From positions 1 to 64,000 of the forward strand of contig NZ_AUWQ01000001.1 in assembly GCF_000455205.1 (NCBI RefSeq): 64,000 nucleotides of DNA, given 5' to 3'. Below, one piece after another: positions 46,248 through 54,175 of the stretch; the stretch's first letter is position 1, and each line of letters starts with the position of its first letter. Both the position numbers and the translations under genes were made by a program. The notes beneath the pieces were generated by a model. It did not search any database and was not told the DNA's origin. It saw nothing but the letters and a program-made list of their open reading frames with translations. The DNA comes from Mycobacterium sp. UM_CSW. GTDB taxonomy: Bacteria > Actinomycetota > Actinomycetes > Mycobacteriales > Mycobacteriaceae.

Positions 46248-47275
46248 GCGCGCCGCCGGTCGATTTCGACATTCCCCGATTCGCCGCATGGTTGGCGGAA
46301 AGAACTGGCGAGCATGCCAATCTCGAGGTGACGGCGATTCGCGGGGGCGGTAGCTGCGAGATGTTCCGCGTCGACCGGCTCGGTGAATCGTGGGTGGTGC
46401 GGCGCGCCCCGCGGACCGCGGTGTCCGATACGGCCCACCAAGTCGTTCGCGAGGCGCGCATCATGGAGTCGCTGGCGGAACAGCGGGTTTCGGTGCCTCA
46501 CGTGCTGGCGTGGACCGAAGACGTCAGCGTCCTCGGGGCTCCGTTCTTCGTGATGTCCTTCGTCGACGGTGGCGTCATCCGCCGAAACGGATTGCCATCG
46601 CAGCTGCGCGACGACCCCGGCTCGCAGCGGCTGATCGGTGAGCAACTCATCGACACGCTCGTCGATCTGCACGCGGTGGACTGGACCAGGACAGTGCTTG
46701 CCGAGATATCGCGCCCGGCGGGCTTTTTGGACCGGCAGGTCGATCGTTGGATGACTCAACTCGACAGCTACCGGGTCCGCAGCCTCGCCGGCGTCGACGA
46801 CATCGCGCGCTGGCTGCAGACGAACATGCCCGAACACGGCGAACTGACCGTCATGCACGGCGACTACAAGGTGGACAACCTGATCTGGGCGCCGGCCGCG
46901 CCACCGAGGGTCGCCTGCGTCGTCGACTTCGAGATGACCACCGTCGGCGACCCGCTCATCGACCTGGCGTGGGCCATGATCTTCTGGCCAGAAGAGGGCA
47001 ACTCCATCGCCCTGGCCGCCCCGGGCACGCCCAACGGCATGGCGTCCGAATCCTGCCAGCCGCCTTCGGAATTGGTGAACCGCTACGCGGATGCCACGGG
47101 ACGCGACCTGTCCCTATTCGGGTGGTATCAGGCGTTCAGCGCGTGGAAGCTCGCCATCGTGCTCGAAGGTTCCTACGCAACGTTCCTTCGTGGTGAATCC
47201 CGCAACCCGCTGCACGAGCTATTCGGGCCTATCGCCGACCAACTCCTCCTGCGCGCCGAAAGGTTCGCGCAATGA
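46244..47275 (+). CDS. APH-fold phosphotransferase paired with ACAD10/11-like enzyme
   Basis: APH-fold kinase, 343 residues. N-lobe glycine-rich segment IRGGGSCEMFRVD (32-44) and VVRRAP with the possible ATP Lys-equivalent Arg, catalytic loop MHGDYKVDNLIW (Asp207, Asn212), and metal site DFE (228-230) followed by TVGDPLIDLAW. This HGDYxxDN / DFE-x-TxGDP pattern is the one of the ACAD10/11 kinase domain rather than of drug-resistance enzymes. ATG 46244 and its TGA overlap both neighbours by 4 nt. Likely phosphorylates a hydroxyacyl-CoA. Confidence 0.84.
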   Translation: MSAPPVDFDIPRFAAWLAERTGEHANLEVTAIRGGGSCEMFRVDRLGESWVVRRAPRTAVSDTAHQVVREARIMESLAEQRVSVPHVLAWTEDVSVLGAPFFVMSFVDGGVIRRNGLPSQLRDDPGSQRLIGEQLIDTLVDLHAVDWTRTVLAEISRPAGFLDRQVDRWMTQLDSYRVRSLAGVDDIARWLQTNMPEHGELTVMHGDYKVDNLIWAPAAPPRVACVVDFEMTTVGDPLIDLAWAMIFWPEEGNSIALAAPGTPNGMASESCQPPSELVNRYADATGRDLSLFGWYQAFSAWKLAIVLEGSYATFLRGESRNPLHELFGPIADQLLLRAERFAQ

Positions 47276-48036
47276 CCGATCCACTGTTCGACGTCAGTGA
47301 CCGCGTGGTGCTGATCACCGGTGGCAGCCGGGGCCTCGGCGCCGCGATGAGCCTCGGCCTCGCGCAGCGCGGGGCGCGGGTGATCGTCGCCAGTCGAAAG
47401 GTGTCAGCGTGCCAAGAACTCGCCGCCCGGATCACCGATGCGGGCGGTCACGCTCATCCGCTGGCCTGCCATGTCGGTCACTGGGACACGCTGGATGCCG
47501 TCGTCGATTCCGCCGCCGCGCGGTGGGGGCGGCTCGACGGCCTGGTGAACAATGCCGGGATGAGTCCATTGGCTCCGTCGCTGTTGGAGACCTCAGAGAC
47601 CTTGTTCGACAAGGTGATCGGCGTCAACCTCAAGGGGCCGACGCGCCTGACGGCGCTGGTCGCAACGGCCATGGCCCGCACCGGCGGCGGATCGATCGTC
47701 AACGTCAGCTCGCTTGCGTCGGTAAGACCCACGCCCGTCACCACGGTCTACGCCGCGGCCAAGGCGGGGTTGAACGCGCTGACCACCGCGACCGCCATCG
47801 AATACGCGCAAGTGGGTGTTCGAGTCAACGGAATCATCTGCGGAACCTTTGACACCGACGCGGCTTCGGGCTTCGTGCGGGACGCTGCACTCCTGCCTGA
47901 CATCCTGCGACCCATCGCACTGGGCCGGATAGGACGTCCTGACGAAATCGTCGGCGCCGTGATCTATCTGCTGTCCGATGCTTCGAGCTACACCACTGGA
48001 TCACTGATGACCGTCGACGGCGGCGTCGCTGTATGA
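47272..48036 (+). CDS. Short-chain dehydrogenase/reductase
   Basis: Classical SDR, 254 residues. Cofactor motif TGGSRGLG (16-23), NNAG (93-96), catalytic Ser147, Tyr160 and Lys164 (Y-A-A-A-K), and C-terminal SSYTTGSLMTVDGG. ATG 47272 overlaps the kinase stop (ATGA). In the kinase/dehydrogenase context it could oxidise or reduce the hydroxy/keto acid, as the SDR LvaD is proposed to do in the levulinate pathway; the assignment is inferred. Confidence 0.9.
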   Translation: MTDPLFDVSDRVVLITGGSRGLGAAMSLGLAQRGARVIVASRKVSACQELAARITDAGGHAHPLACHVGHWDTLDAVVDSAAARWGRLDGLVNNAGMSPLAPSLLETSETLFDKVIGVNLKGPTRLTALVATAMARTGGGSIVNVSSLASVRPTPVTTVYAAAKAGLNALTTATAIEYAQVGVRVNGIICGTFDTDAASGFVRDAALLPDILRPIALGRIGRPDEIVGAVIYLLSDASSYTTGSLMTVDGGVAV

Positions 48037-48198
48037 CGCGCTGGCCGCGATCGCGGCCCGTTGTTGATGCCGCGGGTGGGCCGTTCGGCTGAAGGACGTC
48101 GACATCAGCGAGGTCGCCGTCCTGGCCAAACTCGTGCTGCCCAGCTGACGATTTTGGGCGCACAATTGAAGGGCCTGTCTGAAACCCGGGAGTGCGCG

Positions 48199-48666
48199 AT
48201 GAGCGAGCAACAGTACGACTTTTTCGGCGAGATCTTCCAGCGGTACTTCGGACCAGCGATCGGCGCATATCCGCGAACCGGCGGAGCACTCGTCGATAGT
48301 TTGCTCACGCTCACTGACCACGTCCCGGATCGATTGGCGCAGAGCCGGCGCGCCGCAATGGCATGGGGCGAGACCGAGACCCCGAACGCCAGGGTCACCT
48401 CCGAACTCTTCGTGATCACCCAACACGGACTGATGTATGCGGTCGGGTTGACCGAGTCGCGCCGGGCGCTGTATTACCTGGCCACGCCGCCCGCGTTGTT
48501 CGATCCCTTCGTCGATCAGGTCGACACCGCCGAGTTGCGCGAAGGCGCGGCGGTTGCGGTGGACAATCGGTTCGGCCGCGACCTCGCATCCGCTCATCCG
48601 ATGGACGCTGCGCTGCGCCGGATACTCGATGAGCACCTTGCGCTGCGAGTGGGTCTGCCCGGTTAG
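48199..48666 (+). CDS. Hypothetical protein
   Basis: A 155-residue soluble protein starting MSEQQYDFFGEIFQRYFGPAIGAYPRTGG. It has a helix-rich first half and a beta-containing second half (ELFVITQHGLMYAVGLTES; ALYYLATPPALFDPF), with no Cys motif, signal peptide or membrane helix. I do not recognise the family. It starts 162 bp after the SDR, with a weak SD. The interval 48037-48198 holds a frame ending VAVLAKLVLPS-stop, possibly a remnant of another gene. Confidence 0.6.
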   Translation: MSEQQYDFFGEIFQRYFGPAIGAYPRTGGALVDSLLTLTDHVPDRLAQSRRAAMAWGETETPNARVTSELFVITQHGLMYAVGLTESRRALYYLATPPALFDPFVDQVDTAELREGAAVAVDNRFGRDLASAHPMDAALRRILDEHLALRVGLPG

Positions 48667-48730
48667 CTATTCGATTTCCGGCAGCTCCACCTTTGGTTGC
48701 CGCGGCCGACTTGGTCGGGTGCCGGCCCGA

Positions 48731-48736
48731 TAGATT
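48731..48736 (+). promoter_or_regulatory. -10 box TAGATT of the enoyl-CoA hydratase gene
   Basis: TAGATT, 7 nt, then GTG at 48744; no Shine-Dalgarno between. Leaderless-type promoter. Confidence 0.45.
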
Positions 48737-48743
48737 GCTAAGC

Positions 48744-49559
48744 GTGAGCGAGGACAGGGTCCGTGTGCGGGCCGCGGACAACGGCGTGGCAACGGCGACG
48801 ATGGTGCGCGCCGACAAACACAACGCGCTCGACCAAGCGATGTTCGAAGCCTTGGTGGACGCCGCGGAGAAGCTGGCCGGTGATACGTCGGTCCGCGCGG
48901 TCGTTCTGCACGGTGAGGGCAAGAGCTTCTGCTCGGGTTTGGACGTCGCGAGTTTCATGGGTGGCGAACGTGGCACCGGCGTCCTGTTGGACAGAGACCA
49001 GGACCGGCCCGCGAACCTCGCTCAGCGCGTGAGCTACGACTGGTCGTTGGTACCGGCGCCGGTCATCGCCGCGATCCACGGCAACTGCTTCGGCGGCGGT
49101 CTGCAGATCGCGCTCGGCGCGGACATCCGGATCGCGGCGCCGGACGCGAGGCTGAGCATCATGGAGATCAAGTGGGGCCTCGTTCCCGACATGGGCATCA
49201 CGCAGACACTGCCGAGACTTCTACCGATCGACGTCGCGAAGGAGTTGACGTTCACCGGCCGTATCGTTTCCGGCAGCGAGGGTTCCGAGCTCGGCTTGGT
49301 CACCCGGACAGCCGCGGATCCGCTGTCGGCGGCGCTGGCACTCGCGGGCGAGATCGCGCTGAAGTCACCGGATGCCGTCCGGGCCGCGAAGCGCCTCTAC
49401 AACGAGACATGGATGAGCGACGAACCCGCGACGGCTCTTGCGCGGGAATCAGTTCTGCAAAGGGGGCTGATCGGCACGCCCAACCAGATCGCTGCCGTCG
49501 TCGCCGGAATGTCCGGGGAGCAACCCGTCTTCGCCAACCCCGCAGCCGACCCCGCATAA
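48744..49559 (+). CDS. Enoyl-CoA hydratase/isomerase family protein
   Basis: Crotonase-fold protein, 271 residues. Seen: oxyanion-hole segments KSFCSGLDVASFM and AIHGNCFGGGLQIALGADIRIAAPDARLSIMEIKWGLVPDMGITQTLPRLL. The Met-Glu-Ile-Lys segment carries the family Glu, while the second catalytic position reads Asp/Met (VPDMG), as in isomerase-like members. It hydrates or isomerises an enoyl-CoA. GTG 48744 chosen because it follows a -10 box; the upstream frame (from 48693) is intergenic. Confidence 0.87.
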   Translation: MSEDRVRVRAADNGVATATMVRADKHNALDQAMFEALVDAAEKLAGDTSVRAVVLHGEGKSFCSGLDVASFMGGERGTGVLLDRDQDRPANLAQRVSYDWSLVPAPVIAAIHGNCFGGGLQIALGADIRIAAPDARLSIMEIKWGLVPDMGITQTLPRLLPIDVAKELTFTGRIVSGSEGSELGLVTRTAADPLSAALALAGEIALKSPDAVRAAKRLYNETWMSDEPATALARESVLQRGLIGTPNQIAAVVAGMSGEQPVFANPAADPA

Positions 49560-49584
49560 CCTCCCACGCGATCGGGGAGACGCG

Positions 49585-50493
49585 ATGAGCGCCGGCCTGT
49601 TCGGACTACTCGACGACGTCGCGGTCCTCGCACGACTCGCCGCCGCCTCCGGCCGCGCGACCGCCAAGGCCGCCGGGGTCGTCATCGACGACACCGCGGT
49701 GACGCCCCAATACGTCCACGGCATCGCCGCCGAGCGCGAGCTGCCGATCATCAAACGCATCGCGATCGGATCCCTGCGTAACAAGCTCGTGGTGATCCTG
49801 CCGGTCGCGATGCTGCTCAGTCAGTTCGCGCCGCGGCTACTGACCCCGGTCTTGATGCTCGGCGCCACCTACCTGTGTTACGAAGGCGCCGAGAAGATTT
49901 GGGACAGCATCCGCGGTCATGATGCCGACGCTCCGCCGGTCGCCGAGCACGAAGTGGTGAGCGGGGCGATCCGGACCGACATGATCTTGTCCGCCGAGAT
50001 CATGGTGATCGCCCTCAACGAGGTGGCCGACCAGGCGTTGGTGCCGCGGCTCATCATTCTCATCGTCGTCGCCTTGGTCCTCACCGTCGTCGTGTACGGC
50101 GTCGTCGCCGTCATCGTCAAGATGGACGACGTCGGCCTGCGCCTCACCGAGACCAGATCCCGAATCGGGCAACGGGTCGGCCGAGGTCTCGTCGCGGGGA
50201 TGCCCATGGTGCTCTCGGCGCTTTCAGCCGTCGGCACGCTGGCGATGCTCTGGGTCGGGGGCCACATACTGCTGGCGGGGAGCGACCGCCTCGGTTGGCA
50301 CCCGCCGTATGACCTGCTCCACCATGCCGAGGATCAGGTTCGCAACAGCGCCAAGTCTTTTGGTGCGGTGCTGGGCTGGTTGGTCGACACCGGAGTGTCC
50401 GCGGTGGTGGGACTGGTCGTCGGTTTCGTGGTCTTCGCGCTCATACGACTGTCCAAGCGGATCCGGACTGCTTTGTTCATCACCTTGGGCTGA
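49585..50493 (+). CDS. DUF808 family membrane protein
   Basis: A 302-residue inner-membrane protein of the DUF808 (YedI) family. N-terminus GLFGLLDDVAVLARLAAASGRATAKAAGVVIDDTAVTPQYVHG and RELPIIKRIAIGSLRNKL are the family signature. Five or so hydrophobic helices follow, with the loop GAIRTDMILSAEIMVIALNEV. SD GGGGAG precedes ATG 49585. Its 3' end overlaps the convergent pseudokinase gene by 14 nt. Function unknown. Confidence 0.88.
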   Translation: MSAGLFGLLDDVAVLARLAAASGRATAKAAGVVIDDTAVTPQYVHGIAAERELPIIKRIAIGSLRNKLVVILPVAMLLSQFAPRLLTPVLMLGATYLCYEGAEKIWDSIRGHDADAPPVAEHEVVSGAIRTDMILSAEIMVIALNEVADQALVPRLIILIVVALVLTVVVYGVVAVIVKMDDVGLRLTETRSRIGQRVGRGLVAGMPMVLSALSAVGTLAMLWVGGHILLAGSDRLGWHPPYDLLHHAEDQVRNSAKSFGAVLGWLVDTGVSAVVGLVVGFVVFALIRLSKRIRTALFITLG

Positions 50494-52075
50494 CTGCCCG
50501 CTGAAGCGTTACCTCGGAAATGTCGGAGTGGCTTTTCCCGCCAGTGCTGCCGAGGGTGCTTATCCACAGCACCACGACGGTCACCGGGGCGGGCTTGTTC
50601 ACGGAGATGACGTTGTGGCCGGGCCGCAACCCGGTTCGCGGGCTGAGTTCGGCGGTGTCGCTGAGCTTGGCGGGAGCCGCGCCCGCCGATGACCGTATCT
50701 GTGCAACCGTGCCGGTGCTGTCCAGGTCGACGGTCACGGCACTCAGCGATGTCGGTTCGGGAAGTTCCAACAGTAATCCGACCCCGTCCTTGAACTTTGG
50801 GAACGGTTCGGGGTCAAAGTAAGTGTCGGTCGACCACGCCGTGGCGGGATTACCGTCAATCGCCAGCCCGGCCGAGTTTGGGCTGTCCGGGGAGCCGCCG
50901 GGTGAAAAGACTGAGGCTTTGAGCGGCTTTACCGTTCCACTTCGTGCCGCAGGCGGAGGCGCTGCCGGCGACGCCGGACTCGGCGTGGTGGTCTGGAGTC
51001 CCAGCCTGTCCGGGTGCATCGCTGCGTCGGTGTTGACGGCGCCCACAATCCGACTGATTGCGCTAGCGAACGTCATCAACACGACGAGAACGACAGCCGC
51101 CGCTGTCCCTAGCATTGTTTTCAACAGCTGACGGCGCGCGTATTCGGCCTTTTCGGCCGGTCCGAAATTGCGAAAGCTGGCATAGCAGCCGGGCGGTGGA
51201 GGTAAGAGCAGCTCGCGAGTGGTGGAGGGCCCCGCGTAATTCTTGGCGTCGTCGCTGGCCTCACGCAGCAGCGTCGAAATCGTCTTGGCACTGCGGATGC
51301 CGTCGCCATCACGCACTAGCCCCGCGGCGGTGGATGAAATCAGGAACGGAACTTGCGGGTTGAGGACCGCGGGCGCTGGGATCAGGCCCTCTGCATCGGT
51401 TTCGACGCTCTCCCAATCCTCAACCGGGGCACCGACTTTGGAGGGCCAGCGGTTGACAAGCAATCCATACATGACCGCACCGATGCCCCGAAGGTCATCC
51501 CGCGGCGTTGTATTTGGCATGGTCGCCGGAAAAGCCAACACCAGGCGCCGGTCGACGCTGACGCGGATTCGCTCGGGATGGTCGATTGACAACGCGAAAC
51601 CTGCCCCGTGCACGACGTCGGCGGTCTCCGCCAGGGATAACACCGCGTCTGCGACCCCGACGGGCGACGGCTGCGTGCGGGCTACTTCTTTCAGCGTGGC
51701 ACCGCGCGTCCAGTCGGAAACAACTACTCCGCCGCACCAGTCGCGTCCCACATCAATTACCCTCGCCAAGCCCGGCGACTCGATGCCGCGCAGGCTTGAG
51801 GTGTTGGAAAGAATCGCGTCGACAGTGCTGGTCGGGAGCGAGTTCTCGGAGTCGACCACCGTGACGGCCAGATGTTGCCCCGTGACCGTGTCAGCGGCTT
51901 GCCAGAACTGAAGATGCGAAGATTTGCCGTAGAAGATCATTAGCCGAATCCGGCCGCCCGCGATCGTGGCACCGGCAACAAGGGGCGCCTTTTCTCGGGG
52001 CGAATACGGCTCTGCCCAGTAGCGAGGAATGTCAGTCGTCGGCGGATCAGGTGTAACCGGTTGCGTGGCGGTCAT
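50480..52075 (-). CDS. Solo MviN-type pseudokinase with extracellular discoidin-like domain
   Basis: 531 residues in three parts: a cytosolic pseudokinase domain (~35-275), one membrane helix (~318-342, KTMLGTAAAVVLVVLMTFASAIS), and an extracytoplasmic galactose-binding-like domain (~380-531, SAGLAIDGNPATAWSTDTY ... LLLELPEPTSLSAVTVDLDSTG). The kinase part has HLQFWQAADT, LSIDHPERIRVSVD and PRDDLRGIGAVMYGLLVNRWP, and lacks HRD and DFG. These are nearly the segments found after the lipid II flippase domain of mycobacterial MviN/MurJ (Rv3910), but no flippase helices are present. It is thus a free-standing paralogue of the MviN regulatory tail. Confidence 0.85.
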   Translation of the reverse strand: MTATQPVTPDPPTTDIPRYWAEPYSPREKAPLVAGATIAGGRIRLMIFYGKSSHLQFWQAADTVTGQHLAVTVVDSENSLPTSTVDAILSNTSSLRGIESPGLARVIDVGRDWCGGVVVSDWTRGATLKEVARTQPSPVGVADAVLSLAETADVVHGAGFALSIDHPERIRVSVDRRLVLAFPATMPNTTPRDDLRGIGAVMYGLLVNRWPSKVGAPVEDWESVETDAEGLIPAPAVLNPQVPFLISSTAAGLVRDGDGIRSAKTISTLLREASDDAKNYAGPSTTRELLLPPPPGCYASFRNFGPAEKAEYARRQLLKTMLGTAAAVVLVVLMTFASAISRIVGAVNTDAAMHPDRLGLQTTTPSPASPAAPPPAARSGTVKPLKASVFSPGGSPDSPNSAGLAIDGNPATAWSTDTYFDPEPFPKFKDGVGLLLELPEPTSLSAVTVDLDSTGTVAQIRSSAGAAPAKLSDTAELSPRTGLRPGHNVISVNKPAPVTVVVLWISTLGSTGGKSHSDISEVTLQRAVSPR

Positions 52076-52279
52076 CGCTTCGTCTCGCTCCCGCGGTGCT
52101 CATCGACCGCATCGGCCGGACGCGCACGGACGCTGATATTGGTCATCCATACATAGCCGGGGGTGGACACTCTTAAACCCTGTATTCGCAGGGGGCAGAG
52201 GTACTCGCAAACTTGCCCCTGACTCCGCGGCGCGGGCATAGGCTCAGGCTATTCGGCGATCGGTAATGGGAGCGGCTCG

Positions 52280-53470
52280 GTGTCGTATGTTGTTGCGTTG
52301 CCAGAGGTGATGTCCGCCGCGGCCACGGACGTGGCTTCGATTGGTTCGGTGGTCGCGACGGCAAACCGCGGCGTGGCAGGCGCCACCACGGAGGTGTTGG
52401 CCGCGGCCGAGGACGAGGTCTCCGCGGCGATCGCCGCCGTGTTCTCCGCGCACGGCCAGGGCTATCAGGCCCTCAGTTCGCAGGCGGCGGCCTACCACAA
52501 CCGGTTCGTGCAGGCCTTGAGCGGCGCATCCGGCGCGTACTCCGCCGCCGAGGCGGCCAACGCATCGCCTTTGGCGGCGCTCGAGCAGGCGCTGCTCGGT
52601 GTGCAGCAGGAAATCCAGCAGATCCCCACGGCGCTGGGGAACGGTGTCAGCCAGGGATTCGATGTTCTGTTCGCAGACCCGCATTCACCCCTGTTGGCGC
52701 TGCTTACCGGCGACAATCCGTTCACGGGCATCATCGGAACCAACAACCCGCCGCGGTTGTTGACGTTGCTGCTCGGAGAAACGGTGCAGCACACCACCTA
52801 TAACGGGATGCCCGTCGTGCAGATCACGCCGGCTCATCCGAACGGCGATTACGTGGTGGCCATTCATGGTGGCGCGTTCATCTTGCCGCCGTCGATCTTC
52901 CATTGGATCGACTACACGGTGATGGCCTATCAGACCGGCGCGACCATCGAGGTGCCGATCTACCCGCTGCTGCAGCAGGGCGGCACCGCCAACACCGTGG
53001 TGCCCAATATCGCCGGCCTCATCTCGCAGGAGATCACCCTGCACGGTGCCTCGCACGTCAGCGTGACCGGTGACTCCGCGGGCGGCAACCTCGCCCTGGC
53101 GGCTGCCAAATACCTGGTGGCCCACGGTCAACCGGTGCCGTCGTCGATGGTCCTGCTTTCTCCCTGGCTCGACCTGGCGCACGACGGGGGTCAGATCGGC
53201 AGGGTGTGGGCGGGCGGCCTTTCCATCACCGATCCCGAGGTGAGTCCGCTGTACGGGCCGCTGACCGGCCTGCCCCCGACATATGTCTACTCGGGCTCGT
53301 TCGATTCCCTCTACAACGAGACGCTTGCCCTCCAGCAAATAGCCCTGGCCGACGGGGCCCCGATGGGCTTCGTGCTTGCGCAGGGCCAAGTTCACGACTG
53401 GATTCTGCTGACCCCGACCGGCCCCCGTTACTGGGCGCAGATCGATCAGGAACTCGGTCTCGTGCACTGA
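52280..53470 (+). CDS. PE-domain alpha/beta-hydrolase (esterase/lipase)
   Basis: 396 residues: an N-terminal PE domain (1-95; Pro8-Glu9 in VALPEVM, Ala-rich helices, YxxxE-type AAYHNRFVQALSGAS end) fused to a hormone-sensitive-lipase-like esterase. Seen: oxyanion HGGAF (196-200), nucleophile Ser266 in VTGDSAGGN, Asp342 in SGSFDSLYNE and His372 in GQVHDW. The PE part directs ESX secretion, so the enzyme acts at the cell surface or outside, comparable to LipY and other PE/PPE hydrolases. GTG 52280. Substrate probably an ester of a fatty acid. Confidence 0.9.
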   Translation: MSYVVALPEVMSAAATDVASIGSVVATANRGVAGATTEVLAAAEDEVSAAIAAVFSAHGQGYQALSSQAAAYHNRFVQALSGASGAYSAAEAANASPLAALEQALLGVQQEIQQIPTALGNGVSQGFDVLFADPHSPLLALLTGDNPFTGIIGTNNPPRLLTLLLGETVQHTTYNGMPVVQITPAHPNGDYVVAIHGGAFILPPSIFHWIDYTVMAYQTGATIEVPIYPLLQQGGTANTVVPNIAGLISQEITLHGASHVSVTGDSAGGNLALAAAKYLVAHGQPVPSSMVLLSPWLDLAHDGGQIGRVWAGGLSITDPEVSPLYGPLTGLPPTYVYSGSFDSLYNETLALQQIALADGAPMGFVLAQGQVHDWILLTPTGPRYWAQIDQELGLVH

Positions 53471-53612
53471 CCTTGAGCCACGTAAGCGCGCGGGGGATTT
53501 AACTAGTCCATTGCGCTAGCTGGCCCGCCGTCGACGGCGGAATCCTCAGCAGCAGTACAAAGCAAGATCCGCTCACGGGAAATGTCGTCTCGCAGGCGGC
53601 CCTCTGAGCCAG

Positions 53613-54095
53613 TCACGGCCGGCTACGCGATGCCTGGTGGGCGCGGAAGCCCGGCCCGGGTTCGGGTGTCACATTGCGTGCGGTGATCTCGTCGCCGCAG
53701 TGCGCGCAGATGAGGCGGGGCTCGATGGACTCGCCACAGGTTTGGTGGCGCAGCACGATCGGTGGCCCGTCGGGGTTCGGCAAGTGCTCGTCACCCCACC
53801 GCATGAGCACGACGATCGCCCCGAAGAGTTCCCGTCCCGAATCGGTGAGCCGGTACTCGTGTCGCTCGGGATCCCGGGAATAGGGCACCCGGTCAACAAG
53901 GCCCACATCGACGAGCATCCGCAGCCGCGACGACAGCGTGGGCCGCGGAATGTTGAGGTTGCGCGCGAGCTGACCAAAGCGCTGCACCCCGAAGAACGCC
54001 TCGCGCAGGATCAGCAGCGTCCACCGCTCGCCCACCAATTCGAGCGCACGCCCGACCGACTCCCCTTCGAAGCGGTGGGACAGATCGGCGGCCAT
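53613..54095 (-). CDS. HxlR-family transcriptional regulator with C-terminal zinc-ribbon-like motif
   Basis: A 160-residue winged-helix HxlR regulator: VGRALELVGERWTLLILREAFFGVQRFGQLARNLNIPRPTLSSRLRMLVDVGLVDR (residues ~14-70), then the wing YRLTDSGRELF. The family usually stops near residue 115. Here a tail adds HQTCGESIEPRLICAHCGDEIT, with C-G ... C-x-x-C spacing that could bind zinc or sense redox state. Divergent from the redox cluster at 54176, with several operator-like repeats between; it likely represses both. Confidence 0.88.
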   Translation of the reverse strand: MAADLSHRFEGESVGRALELVGERWTLLILREAFFGVQRFGQLARNLNIPRPTLSSRLRMLVDVGLVDRVPYSRDPERHEYRLTDSGRELFGAIVVLMRWGDEHLPNPDGPPIVLRHQTCGESIEPRLICAHCGDEITARNVTPEPGPGFRAHQASRSRP

Positions 54096-54096
54096 A

Positions 54097-54153
54097 GTTC
54101 AATAACTGTACCCGGTTCAATTGCTGAACCATAGGTGGTAACGTAATTGAACC
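54097..54153. promoter_or_regulatory. Operator array in the hxlR / dehydrogenase divergent region
   Basis: Three related elements: GTTCAAT (54097-54103), the perfect inverted repeat GGTTCA-attgc-TGAACC (54114-54130), and ATTGAACC (54146-54153). The hxlR -10-like TACAGT (minus strand, 54110-54105) and a TAACGT for the forward gene lie among them, so binding would block both promoters. Confidence 0.75.
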
Positions 54154-54175
54154 ACTACAGCCACCGGGAGCCCCA

